Below, piece after piece: positions 29,127 through 43,000 of a DNA stretch of 64,000 nt. This DNA comes from Epiperipatus broadwayi. Lineage: Eukaryota > Onychophora > Udeonychophora > Euonychophora > Peripatidae. The DNA lies in NCBI GenBank assembly GCA_028023455.1, contig JAQFVV010006313.1:1870992-1934991 (forward strand), given 5' to 3'. The notes under the pieces are model-generated. The model saw only the letters and a list, made by a program, of their open reading frames with translations, ran no database searches and had not been told where the DNA came from. The position numbers and the translations under genes were made by a program. Position 1 is the stretch's first letter. Each line of letters starts with the position of its first letter.

Positions 29127-30830
29127 GAATAATGAAATAGATGTTTATTATAAGCAGTAGGTGTATCTTATTTTAGCAAAGGGGAAGTTTATATTTTCTG
29201 TAATTAATTATATTTCTGCATATATATATAATATTATAAAAAGCATCTAGGTTATGCTCTATTGTGAATTTACATGCACTCACCCTTGAACATTGGATTG
29301 AAAAGCAGAAAGTATTTTGTTTATTCTTAAAGAGCTTTGTATATATATATATATATATTCAAATAAAAATCAGATAAATATTACTATTTATTTATCTTAT
29401 GAAAAATAAATATTGAAAATAATTTTACAAAATTAAAAATAAATATGTAAAATAAATTATGTATAAAAATTTACTTTCAATTTTTATGAAAAAAAAAAAA
29501 TTAAATGTTACAGAAAAGAACAAAAAGACTGAATTATATACAACATGGAATTTTTTAATTGTTCAAAAAGAGGAAAATAATGTCAGAAAGAAGAATCGTT
29601 CATTACACTGAATATTTTCTACTTTTTTGTTAATGTGTAAGTTTAGATTTTTTAAATTGATCTTGCATTGGAAGGTGCTGATATTCAGAAATTTAAGTTA
29701 GAATTAATACAGATCAAATTATATTTTAATTGTGGATTTTGTCATCAATTGCATACATAATCATAAAAGGACTAACCGGATAGATAAAAATAAAGCAGTT
29801 TAAAAGCTTTCACCTTGTATGCTACCTTTAAATGTTAAGGATTAATAGAAAAGTTGATATTGATGGATTTTATTACAACAAGCATTGTACCTTAGGCTCT
29901 GTAAAAATTATTAAAGATATAAGTTAAATTAATATTATTCAATGCTATTATATAATTAAAAGTATAACATTAAATTAGTTATTAAATTAGCAAAGAATCT
30001 TGGAGTGACTTTGACTCAGTGGCAATGATGGAAACATTCATTATTACAATGATTCCATTGTAATCTGACTCTCTGTAGATGAAATACATTTTTGGTGTGT
30101 TCATCTGTTTTTTAATTTGACATTGATCTTATAAATGTCATAATAATTTAACTTCTAATATCAAGACCTTTAGAATGACTAAGTGATATCTTACAATTAA
30201 TTATCATGCAATAGTCTTTTGAAAATCAGCCTCTTTCCAATTGACTGAACATTAATGAAAGCAGAATGAAATAAGTCCTCACTTTGGTAATTAAACATTC
30301 ATCAATAAATTAAATATGTAATTTATTAACTTAATTACATAGTTAGAAGTTTGGTATGGACATTGCATGGATTCCTTAGTGGTTAATTATGTTGTGTGGT
30401 TTTCATATTCGGTTAGAATATAAGTCATCGATGTCAATGCGACATCTTATGATGAATACCATTGGATTTCTTGTATTTCCTCTGCAATTGACATTATCAA
30501 TGACTTTGTGTTTCCAGTCGATTATGTTTATTTTGAAATGTTTTTAACCGTGGAATCTATGCAGCTGATCCTACTCAACATTATAAAACAAACTTTTATA
30601 AATCCATCTGTGCAAACTTATAAAAATTAAAATCTAAAATAAAATTAAACTTATCATTGTTAAATGCACATTAAACAGTCTAAAATAATAATGCTAAATT
30701 TTATATATGTGTGTAAATAAAGAGTTTGTGAGTATAATTACTGGCAGTGGCTTATTTTATTCCTTTTAATATTAGAGTATATCTTAGATAAGAATTTATT
30801 ATAAAATATAAATCTCTGCTGTTCCACTGA

Positions 30831-31330
30831 NNNNNNNNNNNNNNNNNNNNNNNNNNNNNNNNNNNNNNNNNNNNNNNNNNNNNNNNNNNNNNNNNNNNNN
30901 NNNNNNNNNNNNNNNNNNNNNNNNNNNNNNNNNNNNNNNNNNNNNNNNNNNNNNNNNNNNNNNNNNNNNNNNNNNNNNNNNNNNNNNNNNNNNNNNNNNN
31001 NNNNNNNNNNNNNNNNNNNNNNNNNNNNNNNNNNNNNNNNNNNNNNNNNNNNNNNNNNNNNNNNNNNNNNNNNNNNNNNNNNNNNNNNNNNNNNNNNNNN
31101 NNNNNNNNNNNNNNNNNNNNNNNNNNNNNNNNNNNNNNNNNNNNNNNNNNNNNNNNNNNNNNNNNNNNNNNNNNNNNNNNNNNNNNNNNNNNNNNNNNNN
31201 NNNNNNNNNNNNNNNNNNNNNNNNNNNNNNNNNNNNNNNNNNNNNNNNNNNNNNNNNNNNNNNNNNNNNNNNNNNNNNNNNNNNNNNNNNNNNNNNNNNN
31301 NNNNNNNNNNNNNNNNNNNNNNNNNNNNNN
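30831..31330. other. Assembly gap (500 N)
   Basis: Exactly 500 N, so the size is probably a placeholder. It starts at the outer end of the right palindrome arm. Confidence 1.
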
Positions 31331-34324
31331 TTATTGTAAAATTGTCATACTAAACTAATGTGTAGAAAAAAATAAGAGATGAATGCTGATAAGTAAAAAA
31401 ATAGATATTATGAAGTTAGGTTAAAAATTATGATGAGAGTATTCCCTAATGGATGCCAAAGCAAATGTTAGAATACTTTAGAGCTACTTTATTTAAAAGA
31501 GTTAAACCACACTAAGTGATGGTTGCTCCAATCTTTTGTTAGTCCTCAAAGGAAATCCAATAAGAGTCAATAGGAGCAGGATAAAAGATAACAATAAAAA
31601 TATGTGCTATCTGAAACAGAAACACATTTTTATTAGTGTGCTCAAAACATAACCATCATTAGTTTTAAAAAAAGACCTATGTTTGAACCCCACTTTGAAA
31701 AGTATTTCATGAGTGTGACTAGAGAAGAATAGAAAGCAATTTGTGTAGTTAAGTGTAGAAAACAGTAAAATAAGGTTTCACTACCCTTCTTATATTTGTT
31801 GAAAAAAAAAAAACCTAACTTCAAATGCAAACCTTGTGTAAGTGTTAAAATTTTCATTACATATTAAAATTCTAACCCTGTAAGGAGAGGGGGTTGTAAA
31901 GGATAGCTTACAATGCACACATTCCTAAAAATATCAAGCATATTTATTGAACCCAATCCATTTGGAATTTATAGTAATAGTGGGAAGATTATTATTTGTT
32001 ATTATTATTGCCTATATACATATAATACACAATAAATTATTATATTTATAAAATAAAATACGATCAATATTTTAGAAAGTACTTTTGTATATATATATAA
32101 AACTATTTGATTAAATAAACTGTAATGTATATATATATATTTAAAATTTAAAATTGAATATTAATTAATAGGTAAATGAATTTGAGATGACTTGAAGTTA
32201 ATTAGGTGGGTACATATGTATAAAAATAAAACTGATTTTATTATTTATTTTATTTTTTTTATTTATAATAAATCTAAATGTATTTAAACAATAGGCATTT
32301 AAAGATATCAGTGTTCCTGGAAATCTACATGTGTGAAATGTATAAAAACAAAAGACAGTTTACAAATTGTACTTCTTATTGTTGTAACAACTGTAATAAA
32401 AGACAGCAATTAAACCTAAAAATTTAGAACGCTAAAATGGAGTTTTACTTTTTGTTTTAGTTAAATTATAAACATTTTAAAAGTCGAATACTGTAACTAA
32501 AAGTTTATCAAATTCAAAGGACAGAAAGTGAAAAGAAGTAAGAATAACTGATTAATTCTTGAATAATTAAATCATGTTTAAAAAGTTGTTGGAGTAAATT
32601 TGAATTTTTTAAATCTTTTCAAAAACAACAACGAGAATTAAATTTGTTAAAAATTGGAGAAGAAAGAAAAATGAAATAATTTTCTTAATATATATGTAAG
32701 CGCTTCAATATTATTCAATAAAAATATATGATTATAAATAATTATTAAGATGTACTTTAATATGAAAATGGGCTAGAGCAAAATATACTATTGTGTGTTG
32801 TGGTATTTCCTGCCAACTGCATTATATATATATATATATATATATTTCTACTTTATTATATATATATATATATATATTTCTACTTTATTGTAAACACACA
32901 AGAAGATGCCTTCAGTCCAAAGTAAACAAGGATTGGAATAAATTATGGTGAATCAAAGGAGAATCAAGATGTTGACCATTAAACACAACTACAGGAGACA
33001 CCATTGTACCTATCTATCCTTGCTAAGGAGAATGATTTAATAAGTGAAACTGCTTTGAAGAACAACTTGCCTAACTATCAGCTACTACTACTTCTATTAT
33101 GATGATTTTTAAGAACTTTGTTCCAATTACAATTTTTAATCAAAGAATCAATATTGTAAATTTTTGTTTATTTATTATTCTCTGTTGTATTTTCACACTC
33201 TGATGCTGAAGCCTCATTTTTCAGAACTAGTAAAGAAGAAAAGGGGGGATTATTTATTTTGATATTTTTTTTTTATATTTTCATTATAAATAAAATTTAG
33301 GTAATACCACCTGCTTCACATCAGGTCATCCACATAAACATTGAGGTAAGATTCTCTAAATTTATATATAGGTTAAATTACAACACATACAGAATACATA
33401 TTATATGTTTTATTTTGTGATTAACCGTGTATGTATATTTTTCAGTATGTTTGACTAATCAACTGGGATCTGTCTCTATCATATATATAAATTGGGGAAA
33501 ATTGTTAAATAGATTAACATTTGTAAATATATAATTTAGCTAGCCAGCATCTCAATTATATTAAATAACTAAAGTTGATTTTTCTATATAATTATGGTTT
33601 GCAGAGAATGAGTGATATATGTGCATTTCTACCATGGGGTATAAGGGTTGGATCTAGATGATAATTAATTAGTAAGATGGTAGAGGTTCATTTGTGACAC
33701 ATGTACATATGATGATTATTATATTTTTTTTATTTTTTTTTATCATTACTATTGTTGTTATACTTGATATTTATTATTGTTAATAAATGTTTGAGAGTTT
33801 GTATTATTCCGGTCTCTGGTTTATTGAGTTGTCCTGACATTCCACAGTTTATAAATAATTATACATGCACACACATCTATTTTTCTTATTATATAAAAGC
33901 TTTAAAATAAAACAAATATTATTAATGCTAGTTGTAACCTATACATAGGTGCAGGAGTTGCTGTATATATTTGTTCATACCTGATAATAGAGTTAAAAGC
34001 AATATTCTCTATGGGTTTGAATATTAGGGCATAATAAAATTAAAAAGGGGGAAAGTGGATGAACTAACCTAAATTGCATTTAATATTATTAAATAGGGAT
34101 AGAGTTAGTCAATAAAAGGGTATGCAATCATTGGTTAAGCATTTCATCAGGTTCTCATTAGCACTTTATCAGATGACCCACAGTCTGAACATAGTTGGAT
34201 GCAACTTTTTTCCCTTCTAAACCTGGTAGGTTTTTGCAGATTGTTTCATTAGGAGTAATAAATTAGAGCATATTAACTTATCCCCTCATCATATTGCTAC
34301 ATCTGCATAATAGTACAGTCTGCA
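31331..34324. other. AT-rich sequence, nothing recognised
   Basis: No credible gene. TA runs at 32823-32845 and 32856-32877 lie in a short duplication (TATATTTCTACTTTAT twice). 32880-33100 is less AT-rich but shows no convincing ORF. The minus-strand ORF 31642-31857 is unrecognised and I do not call it a gene. Confidence 0.45.
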
Positions 34325-34586
34325 AGTTAGTTGACCATCCATTACATCTGGTGTTTGCAATGTTTGGGATTAGTTGTAATCATTCCATCCGTTATATCTG
34401 GCATCATCAACTTCTGCGGCAAGTGGTCATTGTTCCACCCATTATATCTAGCACAAGCAATGTTTGGGGCTCGATAGATAGGTGTATCATCACATAAATA
34501 CTTTATGTAAGTTAGTCATACCTTGTGATTGAACCAGCTTATTGTTGAATCTGATGGATATATTCGAAGTGTTAATCGTTCCATCC

Positions 34587-34590
<4 letters not shown>
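34325..34590 (+). repeat. Imperfect tandem repeat, ~50 bp unit
   Basis: Variants of CATTCCATCCGTTATATCTGGCA and GCAATGTTTGGG recur about every 50 bases (34337, 34382, 34434, and a last partial near 34580). Units are ~75-85% alike. The array runs into TA repeats at 34590-34619 and 34631-34662. The short ORFs here follow the repeat. Confidence 0.6.
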
Positions 34591-34624
<34 letters not shown>

Positions 34625-34628
34625 GGCT

Positions 34629-34662
<34 letters not shown>
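34590..34662. repeat. Paired (TA)n runs
   Basis: Two ~30 bp TA runs separated by TATAATGGCTGG, which echoes the neighbouring repeat unit. Confidence 0.9.
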
Positions 34663-34664
<2 letters not shown>

Positions 34665-34916
34665 GCAGAAATGAATGTTTCAACTATTATTCCTTAAATA
34701 GTTGTAATTGACTTGAAAAAGTTGGTACAAGTGTTTCTACACTATGTATTCATTTCAGAAAAGAAAAGTATATAATATGAAGATTATTAACAGAAGTGCA
34801 GCTTTTGGTGAAGTACACCAGTCTCATGACTTTCTATATATTGAAAAAAATAGCTATACAGTAAAAATATAAGCATTAACTGTCAAAAAAAATAAATATA
34901 GCTATATATATATATA

Positions 34917-35352
34917 TCAACAGATGGTGTTCTACCAAAAACACCACCAAGCATACATTTACATAAACATCAGAGTATGCATTCACTATCTCTAACTTTA
35001 ATTCCACTTTCAGATCATGATTTCAAGCTATTTGCTATCATCAGTGAAAGACTTTAGAAATTAGATCTAAACACAAACTCTGAGCATTTATGAAACAGTT
35101 TCTATTCAGCTTGCAAGCATGAATCTTTTAGACATGTAATGTCTTCAAACTCAGCATAGCAAGCCAGATAGCTATATGGGTCTGATGTCAGTTCAGCATC
35201 ACCACATAGTAGAAGCCTCTGCAATATATATCATTGCTAGAAAGACCTCAAAGGTACATTTATGAAAGACAAAAAACAAGTTAAAAACTTGCTAACACTT
35301 GTATTTATGTCAACAGATGGCGTTCTACCTAAAACACCGTCATGCGTATGTT
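34917..35352 (+). repeat. Family A repeat, forward copies
   Basis: Same sequence and orientation as 16352-16866. The GATGGNGTTCTACC landmark occurs at 34923 and 35316 (393 bp apart). It is bordered on the left by a TA run (34903-34917). Confidence 0.85.
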
Positions 35353-36395
35353 TACAAACTGTTTCAAAAACGCTCAGAGTTTGTTTTTAGATCTAGTTTC
35401 TAAAATTCCTGTCTTTCACTGATGATAGCAAATAGCTTGAAATCATGATCTGAAAGTGGAATTAAAGTTAGAGAGAGTGAATGCATGCTCTGTCATCTAT
35501 GTAAACATACGCTTGATGGTGTTTTTGGTAGAACGCCATCTGTTGACATAAATACAAGCATTAGCAAGTTTTTAACTTGTTTTTTATAAATGTACCTTTG
35601 AGGTCTTTCTAGCAATGATATATATTGCAGAGGCTTCTACTATGTGGTTATGCTGAACTGAGATCAGACCCATATAGCTATCTGGCTTGCTATGCTGAGT
35701 TTGAAGACATTATGTGTCTAAAAGATTCACGCTTGCAAGCTGAATAGAAACTGTTTCATAAACACTCAGAGTTTGTGTTTAGATCTAGTTTCTAAAATTC
35801 CTGTCTTTCACTGATGATAGCAAATAGCTTGAAATCATGATCTGAAAGTGGAATTAAAGTTAGAAATAGTGAATGCATGGTCTGACGTTTATGTAAACAT
35901 ACACTTGATGGTGTTTTTGGTAGAACGCCATCTTTTGACATAAATACAAGCATTAGCAAGTTTTTAACTTGTTTTTTGTTTTTCATAAATGTACCTTTGA
36001 GATCTTTCTAGCAATGACATATATTGCAGAGGCTTCTACTATGTGGTGATGCTGAACTGAGATCAGACCCATATAGCTATCTGGCTTGCTATGCTGAGTT
36101 TGAAGACATTACGTGTCTAAAAGATTCATGCTTGCAAGCTGAATAGAAACTGTTTCATAAATGCTCAGAGTTTGTGTTTAGATCTAGTTTCTAAAATTCC
36201 TGTCTTTCACTGATGATAGCAAATAGCTTGAAATCATGATCTGAAAGTGGAATTAAAGTTAGAGATAGTGAATGCATGCTCTGACGTTTATGTAAACATA
36301 CTCTTGATGGTGTTTTTCGTAGAACGCCATCTGTTGACATAAATACAAGTGTTAGCAAGTTTTTAACTTGTTTTTTTGTTTTTCATATATATATA
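35353..36395 (-). repeat. Family A repeat, inverted copies
   Basis: About 2.6 units in reverse orientation. The landmark GTTTTTGGTAGAACGCCATC occurs at 35521, 35913 and (one change) 36312, spacing 392 and 399 bp. Orientation flips near 35350, where CGTATGTTTACA is followed by AACTGTTTC. The array ends in TTTTTCATATATATATA, matching the outer border of family A elsewhere. Minus-strand ORF 35792-35986 is a by-product. Confidence 0.88.
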
Positions 36396-39300
36396 TTAAT
36401 ATACTACATTAAAAAATAATTATAAAAATTTAAAAATTTTGAAAGTTTGAATCGAAAGAATAAAAGAAGAAAGTTTATTTATTGTTATTGATATTTTGTG
36501 GTAATTATTAAAATTAACAAATTCATTTTTTTTTTAAACATTATTTTTAAAATGTTATTTGATGATTAGTTTTTTAGTAAGTCATGTAATATTTGAACAC
36601 CAAAACTCATAGAGTTTTTTTTAAGCTTATGAATGAATTGCACTACAATTCTGCTAAACCGTAGATGCAATTTTTTAAATTTAATAAATAGCTGTTTTTT
36701 GGGGGGGTTATTTTTAAAATATATGCTACATTTTTTGTTAATTTAAATATTTTCATTTTTATGTATTATTCATGTATTTTAAAATTATGCATTATACATG
36801 TGTGTGAGTATTTTGTCTGCACATAAAACATTATCACTACAGTTGAAACAATAATTTATACATATTAAGAATTTATGCATTTAATTGTACTCACTTGTCT
36901 ATAAAATTACATTTAATTGCATTTAAATTCAAATTATATTTAAAATAGTTTACTTTTTCCATAATTTGTTTATTTACTACTAAAATTATTTTATTAAGAT
37001 TTCTAAGCAATATATATATACAAACTGAAGTTGATAAGAAGGAAAATATAATTAAATTATTATTAGACACCTGACTTGTTTCTCTCCGCTCTATGTAAAG
37101 AACATTATTAGCTTTGAACAAACAATACACTATAGATTGCAATACAATTAAAATTAATAGGCATTTAATTACGCTAACCTTTTTTATATCTTTTCTACTT
37201 ACATCGATAAAAGTCCGCATATAACTTCAAAATTCATTCATTTTCTTCATTAGGGACAATAATTTAATCAAGTCTTCTAATGCAAAACTATCTATTGTAA
37301 GATTGATGTATCGTTATATATTATTAATCATGATCAGTAGATAAAATTAACCTAAAGAATAGATTAATGCTACTATCTAATGTTTGTTAAAACTCAAGAA
37401 TAGAGAGAGTAGAGTATTCGTTATAAAATTTTATAATTTATTAATGAATTAAGAACAAAGTTTATATTATGAATGTACTTAACATTAAAGTTTAATAGCT
37501 CTTTATTTAAACTTTTTAAAATAAGTTATGTTTATTTTCAGTTTTAGACTCAGAGATTAAATCTAATTATCTTATGCAAAGTATTTTATCATAGTCTGAA
37601 TACAATAAAATATAGGAAAAATATTTTGTTGTTGAAAGTATTTTTGTGCCCACTATTATCGTTTAATGTCATTTAAAATAATTTTTGAGATTTTACTTTT
37701 ATTAAATAAATTTTAAAAAAAGATGTCAAAAGCAATCAAAGAAACTGTTATATGATGGTATATGTTCTTATTTATAATTATTTAGATATAAAATTATTAT
37801 TTAATAATTTTTTCAAGTAACTACTCCATAGCCAGTTTTAATAAATGTAAATTTATTATTTTGTAAATGGGTATCTAGCTATTTTTAATGCTAAAATATA
37901 ACAACAACAACAACAAACAACCTTCTTTTAACTATTAGCTGATTGGTTTAATGAATAATGTCTTATGTTTTATTATTACAAGACCAAAATATATATGCTT
38001 CCCACATTACTTATTGCTTTACAGGAGTAAATTGTATTTATACAACACCAATGTCTTCTGTTTTAAATTTGAACAATAAATAGATATAATTAATAATTTG
38101 TAAAGAGCATACTCATTACATAAATAACATAAATTAAGGCTACATGGAACATGATAGGTTTATTTGTTTTGGTCTATTTATTTTATTTATTTAAATAAAA
38201 GTCGCTATCTTATGTCGTGGTTTGGAAGATCCCTCTATCGGCAAAATATGCTTGATCATTGCAAATTTTAAAGCGCATTGAATACAGGCTAGTGCCTCTT
38301 CAGACTATTTATATAAACTCTCTGTGCTCTCTATAAATTAATTACTACTCTTTATTTATTTTAAAAAGAGTAGTAGTAAATTTAATAATATGTTATTAAT
38401 TTTATTTTTTTACTCTTAAGAAAATACTTTAAAATGTAAAATATGATTTTATAAGCGAGTTTTATTTTTAAATGGCAATAAATCTTTTAGTTATATTTCT
38501 TAAATTCAGATTTCTTTCATTTTAATTATTATATTAATATTGATAAAAAACAGAAAGCTTAAACGGGGGGGGGGGGGATTGAGGAGTATTATTTAAGAAC
38601 TGTAATTTTAGAACAAAAAATGACTTTAAAAAAATCTGGAAATTTGACAGGATATCAATTGATGAATATGCAAAGTATATTGAAGTTTGAGTTCGATTAA
38701 ACAGATAGACTCTGTTGTATTTTCAACTGTCTTCATAGTTTAAGAGCTTAGTTTAGGAATTACAAAAATCAAACGGGAAGCTCGGAATTTAAATAAATCA
38801 TAATTTCGAAAACATATTAGAGAGAAATTTTAAAATACTGGATTGAAAAAAAAAAAAAGATGTAGTGATAAAGATCAATTACAATTTTGAAAAAAAAAAA
38901 TCTGTTGAAATTTTATGAGAATAAAAAAATTAAAGTTACATTCGACAGAAGTCGTTGTTATTGAAATTAGAAGACACAAATGTTGAGAGAGGAAAGTTAA
39001 TTCCAACACTAAAGTAGAGCAGTATAGATACAATTTTAATGACAAACAAAGATGACTTTTCTATATTTTTACAATGAGTTCTTACCTATTTTATTATATA
39101 TTCATTAAGTAATATTTACCGAGGCTGGTAGAAATGCATTTTAACATATAAAAAAAAAATTATAAATAAAAAGAAATTAAGAAAACTATATAAAATCATG
39201 AGTTTAGTAAATAAATGTAATTTCAATATATAACAGAAAAATGCTAAGATCGGTATTAATTATTGTAAAGATGTAGATATTGAAAAAAATATATAAAATT

Positions 39301-39614
39301 TAGCAAAATTACAAAATGAAAATTTTAAAATATTTACAAAAGTATTAGTGACAATATACTAAGTGCAGTACAGTGAATACATTTAGAAAAAGTAGAAGTC
39401 TTAAGCAAGACAGAATTCTTTGACAATTGTATTGCATGAAGATAGTTTATTTAAATATAAAAAAAGAGAGAGAATAAAAATAAAAACGAACTTATCAAAA
39501 TTAAAGATTAACCTAAACAACAACAAAAAAACTTGATAGATGTGGATCTGAATTTAGAAAGAAAACATAAAATATATATTATCATTGACACATCATAAAT
39601 AGATGAGTAGATAT
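36396..39614. other. AT-rich sequence, nothing recognised
   Basis: No gene seen. The minus-strand ORF at 36891-37220 (109 codons) has two hydrophobic stretches (CLLILIVLQSIVYCLF and LIIFSFLSTSVCIYILL) but matches no family I know; in sequence this AT-rich such an ORF can arise by chance. A 13-base G run lies at 38565-38577. Confidence 0.45.
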
Positions 39615-40058
<444 letters not shown>

Positions 40059-43000
40059 GTTTTTTTACATTTTTGCATGTCAGATTGCTTTTTGACAACA
40101 CTGCTTTATTCTAACACTTTTATATATATAATGTTAAATGCTTTTTTTCTCTATTTTGACACTTTATATATATTACTTTTGCACAGACGACTATGAGTTT
40201 AAGTTCATTTTTAAAAACGATTCGCTCAATAATCAAATTAATTTATTATAAATTTTTTTGAAAAAAGTACTATTACACTAATAGCAATCTTCTGATCTAA
40301 CATAAAAGTTATATTTATTTCATTTAAAAAAAAAAAAGTAAGTATCTTTAACAAAATATTAGATCTACAGATTTCATAATCCCATTGAAAATTTTAAAAA
40401 CTTGTCACATCGTCTCAAGTCAAAAAAAAAAAAAAAATTAAATTTTCGTAGCAACAGTTAAAAAAATGTAAGCTTATAAAATTCAGTTAATGGAAAATTT
40501 GCCAAGAATGAATGATGAGCTATGCGATTTTAAATTTGCTTGAAAATGTTTGACTTATGTAATGAAGCCATAACTTACCTGATTTCATAATATTTATAAA
40601 TGATTCTGTTTTTCTTTAGTTATTAATTCTTGCGAACTACTCAAGAATTACCATTTTTCGTACTTAACGTAACTAAACATCCACTCAATAACATTTACTA
40701 ATATTATAATAAAATGATGCTAATAAAAATTAATATTTATAATGAATGTTTTTAAATAATTTTTGGTAACCTAATTTTTTATGTGATAGGATTCTTGATA
40801 TTTTGTATCCATTTCTTTTCCAAACATATAATTCAACCTAATTTTAATAAAATAACGTCTACATACATATATATATACATTACTTACATGATTATAATAA
40901 AGTTTTTTCTTATATATAAATTCTTACATTTATCCGAGAATGTGTTTAATGTAATTTAATTGGTTTTAGCAAAAAAAAAAAAAAGAAAACTAGTAACAAG
41001 TATTTATATATTTTGTTTAATTCAAATATAATCTTTGTTTTACGAGTTATTTATCAATTATAAGTTTTATCTGAAATATGCGTTTTATTTCTCTTACTTA
41101 AATTTAGATTAGAGTATAAACAGTTCAAGATAATGTTACTTAATTCTTTTGAAATAATAAATAGAATCGCTAGGGGAAATAATATTTTGCACTTTTAACT
41201 TATAATAATAATAACAACACATGCCACTCACTCACATGAAAACATCTATGTAATATATAATAGTAAATACGTTAAAACAAATAAAGATTGATATTTTTCA
41301 TAGAAAATAAATATTCTGTTTTTAGTAATAGCATTAACAAAACAAAAATTAAATTTAAATGTAAATAAATGGATAATAAAAGTGCAAAAATTATATATTA
41401 CTTAATTATAAGATGTCAACATGTATACTTTAATGAAATTAGATAAATAAAGCATGGGTGACTTAGCGCAGTATTAGAAAGTTGACTCTGGAGTGATAAG
41501 ATTTATGGATCGATTTTAATGAAACTGCTTAAAACTCTTGACTAATAAAGCCATTCGTTTGTTTTTATTTATCACAGTGGGTATCAAATGTCAAAAAAGT
41601 TTGAATTACTATTTCTAATTTTAAGTATACAAATAAAACTTTATATTTTAATAAGTGTACTGAAATTAATACTTCATTTTGAAAATATATTTATTATTCT
41701 GTATACTGTAAAATTTTTAGGATATAGACTTTTTAAAAGATGAACATTATTATAACAAAATAAATAGTTCATAAGCTCACGCAATATATGCTATAGCTAA
41801 ACTCTACTTGTTTATCTAAATAAACGATTCCCACATTAAGACTGCTGCAGAAAATCTAAGGATTTAAAAAAATATTTAGATCCACATTGTTAATGTTTGT
41901 TTAATAAGCATTTATTTTGTATACTAAGTAATTATGCTATGTATATTTTACTGAAGATTAAAAGTAAGTTCAAATTACATAATTTAAATAATTAGTGTAC
42001 ATATTCAGTTCTTGCCAAGTGAGTACGGCTATTTCATTCCATCTCTCAATAAAAAAGAAACACACAAAAAATGTTAATAAACTGTCGTGTTTGTAAAAAT
42101 ATGTACATTGCACAACCGAAACATTAGAGATGAGTTTCAAACAAATCAGCTAGGGATATATAATCATATGTAGCTCCCTGATTCATTAGTTTGTTGTTGC
42201 TGTTTTTTGATAGTGTTATTCACATATTTAACTTTTCTGTTTCAATTTTTTTATATTTTAAAGACTTTAGTAATTTGCCAAAATGTAGCTCTCCATTGTA
42301 ATTTATCATTAATTGTATCTTTCCAATGAAATCAATCATTACTGTACTTTTAGACTATTTTAAAAGGTTCTTTATATCAAAAATTGATCTGCTTCTTCCA
42401 TTAAATCCTGCTTAAATTATAGCGTGGAATATGTTTAGAATCTGTTATCATTCATACCCTTCACATATCCAAACTGCAACAAAAGTTACTTTATAATACC
42501 ATTTGTCCAATGTTGTGAAGTCATGGCTTTATAATAGTAAACTTATAATATTACAAACAAGATAAAGAAGATATATTTCTAAATCTTATAATCTTGCTAT
42601 AGTATTTTTATAATTCTACAAGATATCAGTAAAAGATTTTTTTAATTACTTTATGTTACATCATTAGACAGCATTTTTCTTTATTTTCTTACAATAAATT
42701 GTATAAAATAGGGTGGATGGATTATAGCCTTTTCAAGGATAACCTATTTATAAGAAATAGTCTCCACCTGTAAACTAGATTACATCTTGAGAAATTCTAG
42801 TTGAAAACAGAAGATAAGATAAGTAAACAATAAAATTATTAATGAGAATTTCAGTGGTATTATGGGTGATAGGCATATCAGGATTACAGAGATAATAGTC
42901 CTAGGTTCTCATAATATCAATACTAGTAAATGGTGTTATTAACTATGGGACACTTCAAATGTCATGTGTACCTTTTGCATAATGAGATTTTTTTCCACCC

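Larger units (their letters stand above)
27563..30830 (-). repeat. Right arm of ~7 kb imperfect palindrome
   Basis: Inverted copy of 23821-27134. Its outer end (GCTGTTCCACTGA) runs straight into the N gap at 30831, so the arm is probably truncated by the assembly. Differences from the left arm include a longer TA array (28243-28328), an interrupted GAA tract and scattered substitutions. Confidence 0.92.

Noticed and set aside
28794-29132. 112-codon + strand ORF (poly-arginine)
   Set aside because: Translation of the (GAA)n tract in the other palindrome arm.
23821-30830. Palindrome as a simple duplicated-haplotype artefact
   Set aside because: Not excluded, but ~5% divergence with independent microsatellite changes and a unique spacer make a real inverted duplication or paralogous pair at least as likely; left as a finding to test.
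34294-34497. 67-codon + strand ORF
   Set aside because: Lies in a degenerate ~50 bp tandem repeat; the peptide repeats with it.
34917-36395. CRISPR-like repeat array
   Set aside because: Units are ~395 bp, contiguous without unique spacers and partly inverted, in a eukaryotic context.
36891-37220. 109-codon minus-strand ORF with hydrophobic stretches
   Set aside because: No recognisable family and no neighbouring support; at this AT content open runs of this size rich in Ile/Leu/Asn/Lys occur by chance. Described with its region rather than called as a gene.
41454-41530. Functional tRNA gene
   Set aside because: The A-box-like part is fair, but the B box, acceptor pairing and anticodon stem are too degenerate; kept only as a possible SINE trace.
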